Below are positions 32,966-33,909 of a stretch of DNA of 33,909 nucleotides, in pieces. The position numbers and the translations under genes were made by a program. Where the stretch lies: positions 1-33,909 of the forward strand of contig MWBL01000019.1 of the NCBI GenBank assembly GCA_002069015.1. The letters run 5' to 3'. Within the stretch, counting starts at the first letter, position 1, and the number at the start of each line of letters is the position of its first letter. Origin of the DNA: Firmicutes bacterium ADurb.Bin300. GTDB lineage: Bacteria; Bacillota; Clostridia; Oscillospirales; Acutalibacteraceae. The notes beneath the pieces were generated by a model that saw only the letters and a program-made list of their open reading frames with translations, was not told the DNA's origin and ran no database searches.

Positions 32966-33329
32966 TGCTCTTCCTCCTGGCTTGTGCATAGCATCGCACA
33001 GAGCAGTAGATACGCTTTCCGTAGTCTTTAAACTCCGTGCCGCAAACCGGACAGATAAATTCGTTTAAGGTTTGCTTTGTCATCCTATGCGGATGAGCGT
33101 ACCACCACTTATTCTTGCAGACAGGAGAGCAGAAGGTCTTCCGTCTGCGGTGGTCGGTGTGCCTGAGAGGCTCTCCGCAGAAGATGCAGACATCTTCGAG
33201 TTCCACCGGATGACGGGCAACATAGGACTTAACGGCATTGACCGGCTTTCCGGTTATTGCCGCAATCTTTGTATATCCAATCCCTCGTTTCTGCAGTATC
33301 TCTATTTCCTTTATTTCATCGTTTGTCAT
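32958..33329 (-). CDS. HTH and zinc-finger protein of recombinase modules
   Basis: A 123-residue basic protein. The N-terminus looks like a helix-turn-helix (LQKRGIGYTKIAAITGKPVN, about residues 13-32). Two cysteine-rich zinc-binding parts follow: CIFCGEPL with later CSPVCKNKWW, and CPVCGTEF with CSVRCYAQARR. The ATG at 33329 has AAGGAGG nine bases upstream. It is the first gene of the module on the - strand. I take it to be a DNA-binding regulator or accessory factor of the recombinases, as such genes are common in the same place in clostridial phage-like elements, but no function is established. Confidence 0.72.
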   Translation of the reverse strand: MTNDEIKEIEILQKRGIGYTKIAAITGKPVNAVKSYVARHPVELEDVCIFCGEPLRHTDHRRRKTFCSPVCKNKWWYAHPHRMTKQTLNEFICPVCGTEFKDYGKRIYCSVRCYAQARRKSNG

Positions 33330-33430
33330 CGACTGATGCCTCCTTCACTGTATGCGGGATAATGTGCTGTTTGTAAGGGGAAACCCCTCAGATGTCAGTC
33401 AAAGAAAAACGATGATTTAACAACCACGCA

Positions 33431-33473
33431 AAAAAATAATGCCCTTCGGGAAGATTGATTCCTGAAGGGCATT
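33431..33473 (-). terminator. Rho-independent terminator of the endolysin gene
   Basis: On the - strand AATGCCCTTC (33473-33464) pairs perfectly with GAAGGGCATT (33447-33438), and ATTTTTTT follows. GGAA/TTCC inside the loop extends the fold. It lies 48 bases after the endolysin stop. The rest of the gap to 33330 contains only a small AGGGG-AAA-CCCCT hairpin at 33376-33388. Confidence 0.85.
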
Positions 33474-33520
33474 GCTATATGGATGTATGGTTATTGGCTG
33501 TTAGGTGATACAGTGTACCT

Positions 33521-33909
33521 TTACTCGTTGTACTTGATGAAAGCATCCGTAAAGCCAGCAGCCTTAAGTTTGGCAAGCATGGCATCTGCGTTTGCCTTAA
33601 CGGAGTACGCACCTACCTGCACACGGTAGTATTTTTTCGGAGCAGTCGGTGTGACAGGAGCGGGCGTTACTGCTGCTGCAAGCCCAGCCTTAACATCAGC
33701 ACGGAAAGTATCCATGCTCTTGCAGTACTTGAGGAACCAATTTTTAGGATCACCATGATTTGAAGCGATACCTTTCTGATACCCCTCGTAATGCCCGATT
33801 ATATCTTTCTCTGTCAGCCCATACTGTTTGCAGAGATAGACGCAAAGTTCCAAGGCTTCCTTGTATACGGCAGAAAAATACGAGGCATCGGTCAACCCGT
33901 CCTCGCAGA
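33521..33909 (-). CDS. Phage-type endolysin: N-acetylmuramoyl-L-alanine amidase end with SPOR domain, truncated by window
   Basis: The frame is open to the last base of the window (reading CEDG before a TTG at 33895), so the start lies to the right. About 128 residues are visible. DIIGHYEGYQKGIASNHGDP followed by NWFLKY is the end of an Ami_2-type amidase domain, which cuts peptide side chains from peptidoglycan. A Pro/Ala-rich linker (VTPAPVTPTAP) leads to a C-terminal SPOR domain (YYRVQVGAYSVKANADAMLA) that binds glycan. This is the typical build of a prophage lysin in Firmicutes. It sits just upstream of the recombinase module, as at the end of phage late operons. Confidence 0.85.
   Translation of the reverse strand, partial: CEDGLTDASYFSAVYKEALELCVYLCKQYGLTEKDIIGHYEGYQKGIASNHGDPKNWFLKYCKSMDTFRADVKAGLAAAVTPAPVTPTAPKKYYRVQVGAYSVKANADAMLAKLKAAGFTDAFIKYNE

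Overview
The window looks like a chromosomal segment of a spore-forming, Gram-positive anaerobe of class Clostridia (probably a gut Oscillospirales/Ruminococcaceae-type bacterium). The reasons are AT-leaning coding sequence, strong AGGAGG-type ribosome binding sites with some TTG/GTG starts, a spore photoproduct lyase, a YfhO-family wall-glycosylation protein and clostridial-type twin serine recombinases. The genus cannot be read from the sequence. Most of the window is accessory DNA.

Region 1 (1-5.4 kb, + strand) is the end of a surface polysaccharide operon. It holds a flippase cut by the left edge, a polysaccharide pyruvyl transferase with its usual Fe-S partner, an acyltransferase-3 membrane protein and a D-2-hydroxyacid dehydrogenase-like protein. 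Hairpins follow.

Region 2 (5.5-17.15 kb, + strand) begins with an extended -10 promoter. It is a tight ten-gene operon ending at a strong terminator. RfbF, RfbG and RfbH make a CDP-4-keto-3,6-dideoxyhexose. A reductase, a cupin epimerase, two GT8 transferases, a flippase fused to a second reductase, a polyprenyl-phosphate-type GT2 and an acetolactate-synthase-like ThDP enzyme follow. The ThDP enzyme suggests a two-carbon branched dideoxysugar of the yersiniose type. The GT2, the flippase and a convergent YfhO-family protein (17.2-19.95 kb) together suggest a three-component system that decorates a wall polymer outside the membrane.

Region 3 (20-26.2 kb) holds a decayed DUF3788 pseudogene and a type I-C CRISPR locus: WYL regulator, cas7, cas4, cas1, cas2, leader and a four-repeat array. 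cas3, cas5 and cas8c are missing. The first ~23 codons of the cas7 frame read like the beginning of Cas3 and run into Cas7 at EHANPNGDP. This looks like an in-frame deletion scar that removed interference and left adaptation genes intact. A spore photoproduct lyase follows.

Region 4 (26.2-33.9 kb, mostly - strand) starts with a hairpin that pairs with a ribosome binding site and four direct repeats at an exact 20-bp period. Next is a three-gene cassette: a ribbon-helix-helix-type protein, a DUF262-DUF1524 nuclease-like protein and a 306-residue protein I do not recognise. It is driven by a near-consensus promoter and is the best candidate here for an undescribed defence system. Beyond it are two overlapping large serine recombinases, two small accessory genes and an amidase/SPOR endolysin cut by the right edge, which together look like the integration end of a prophage or phage-like element.
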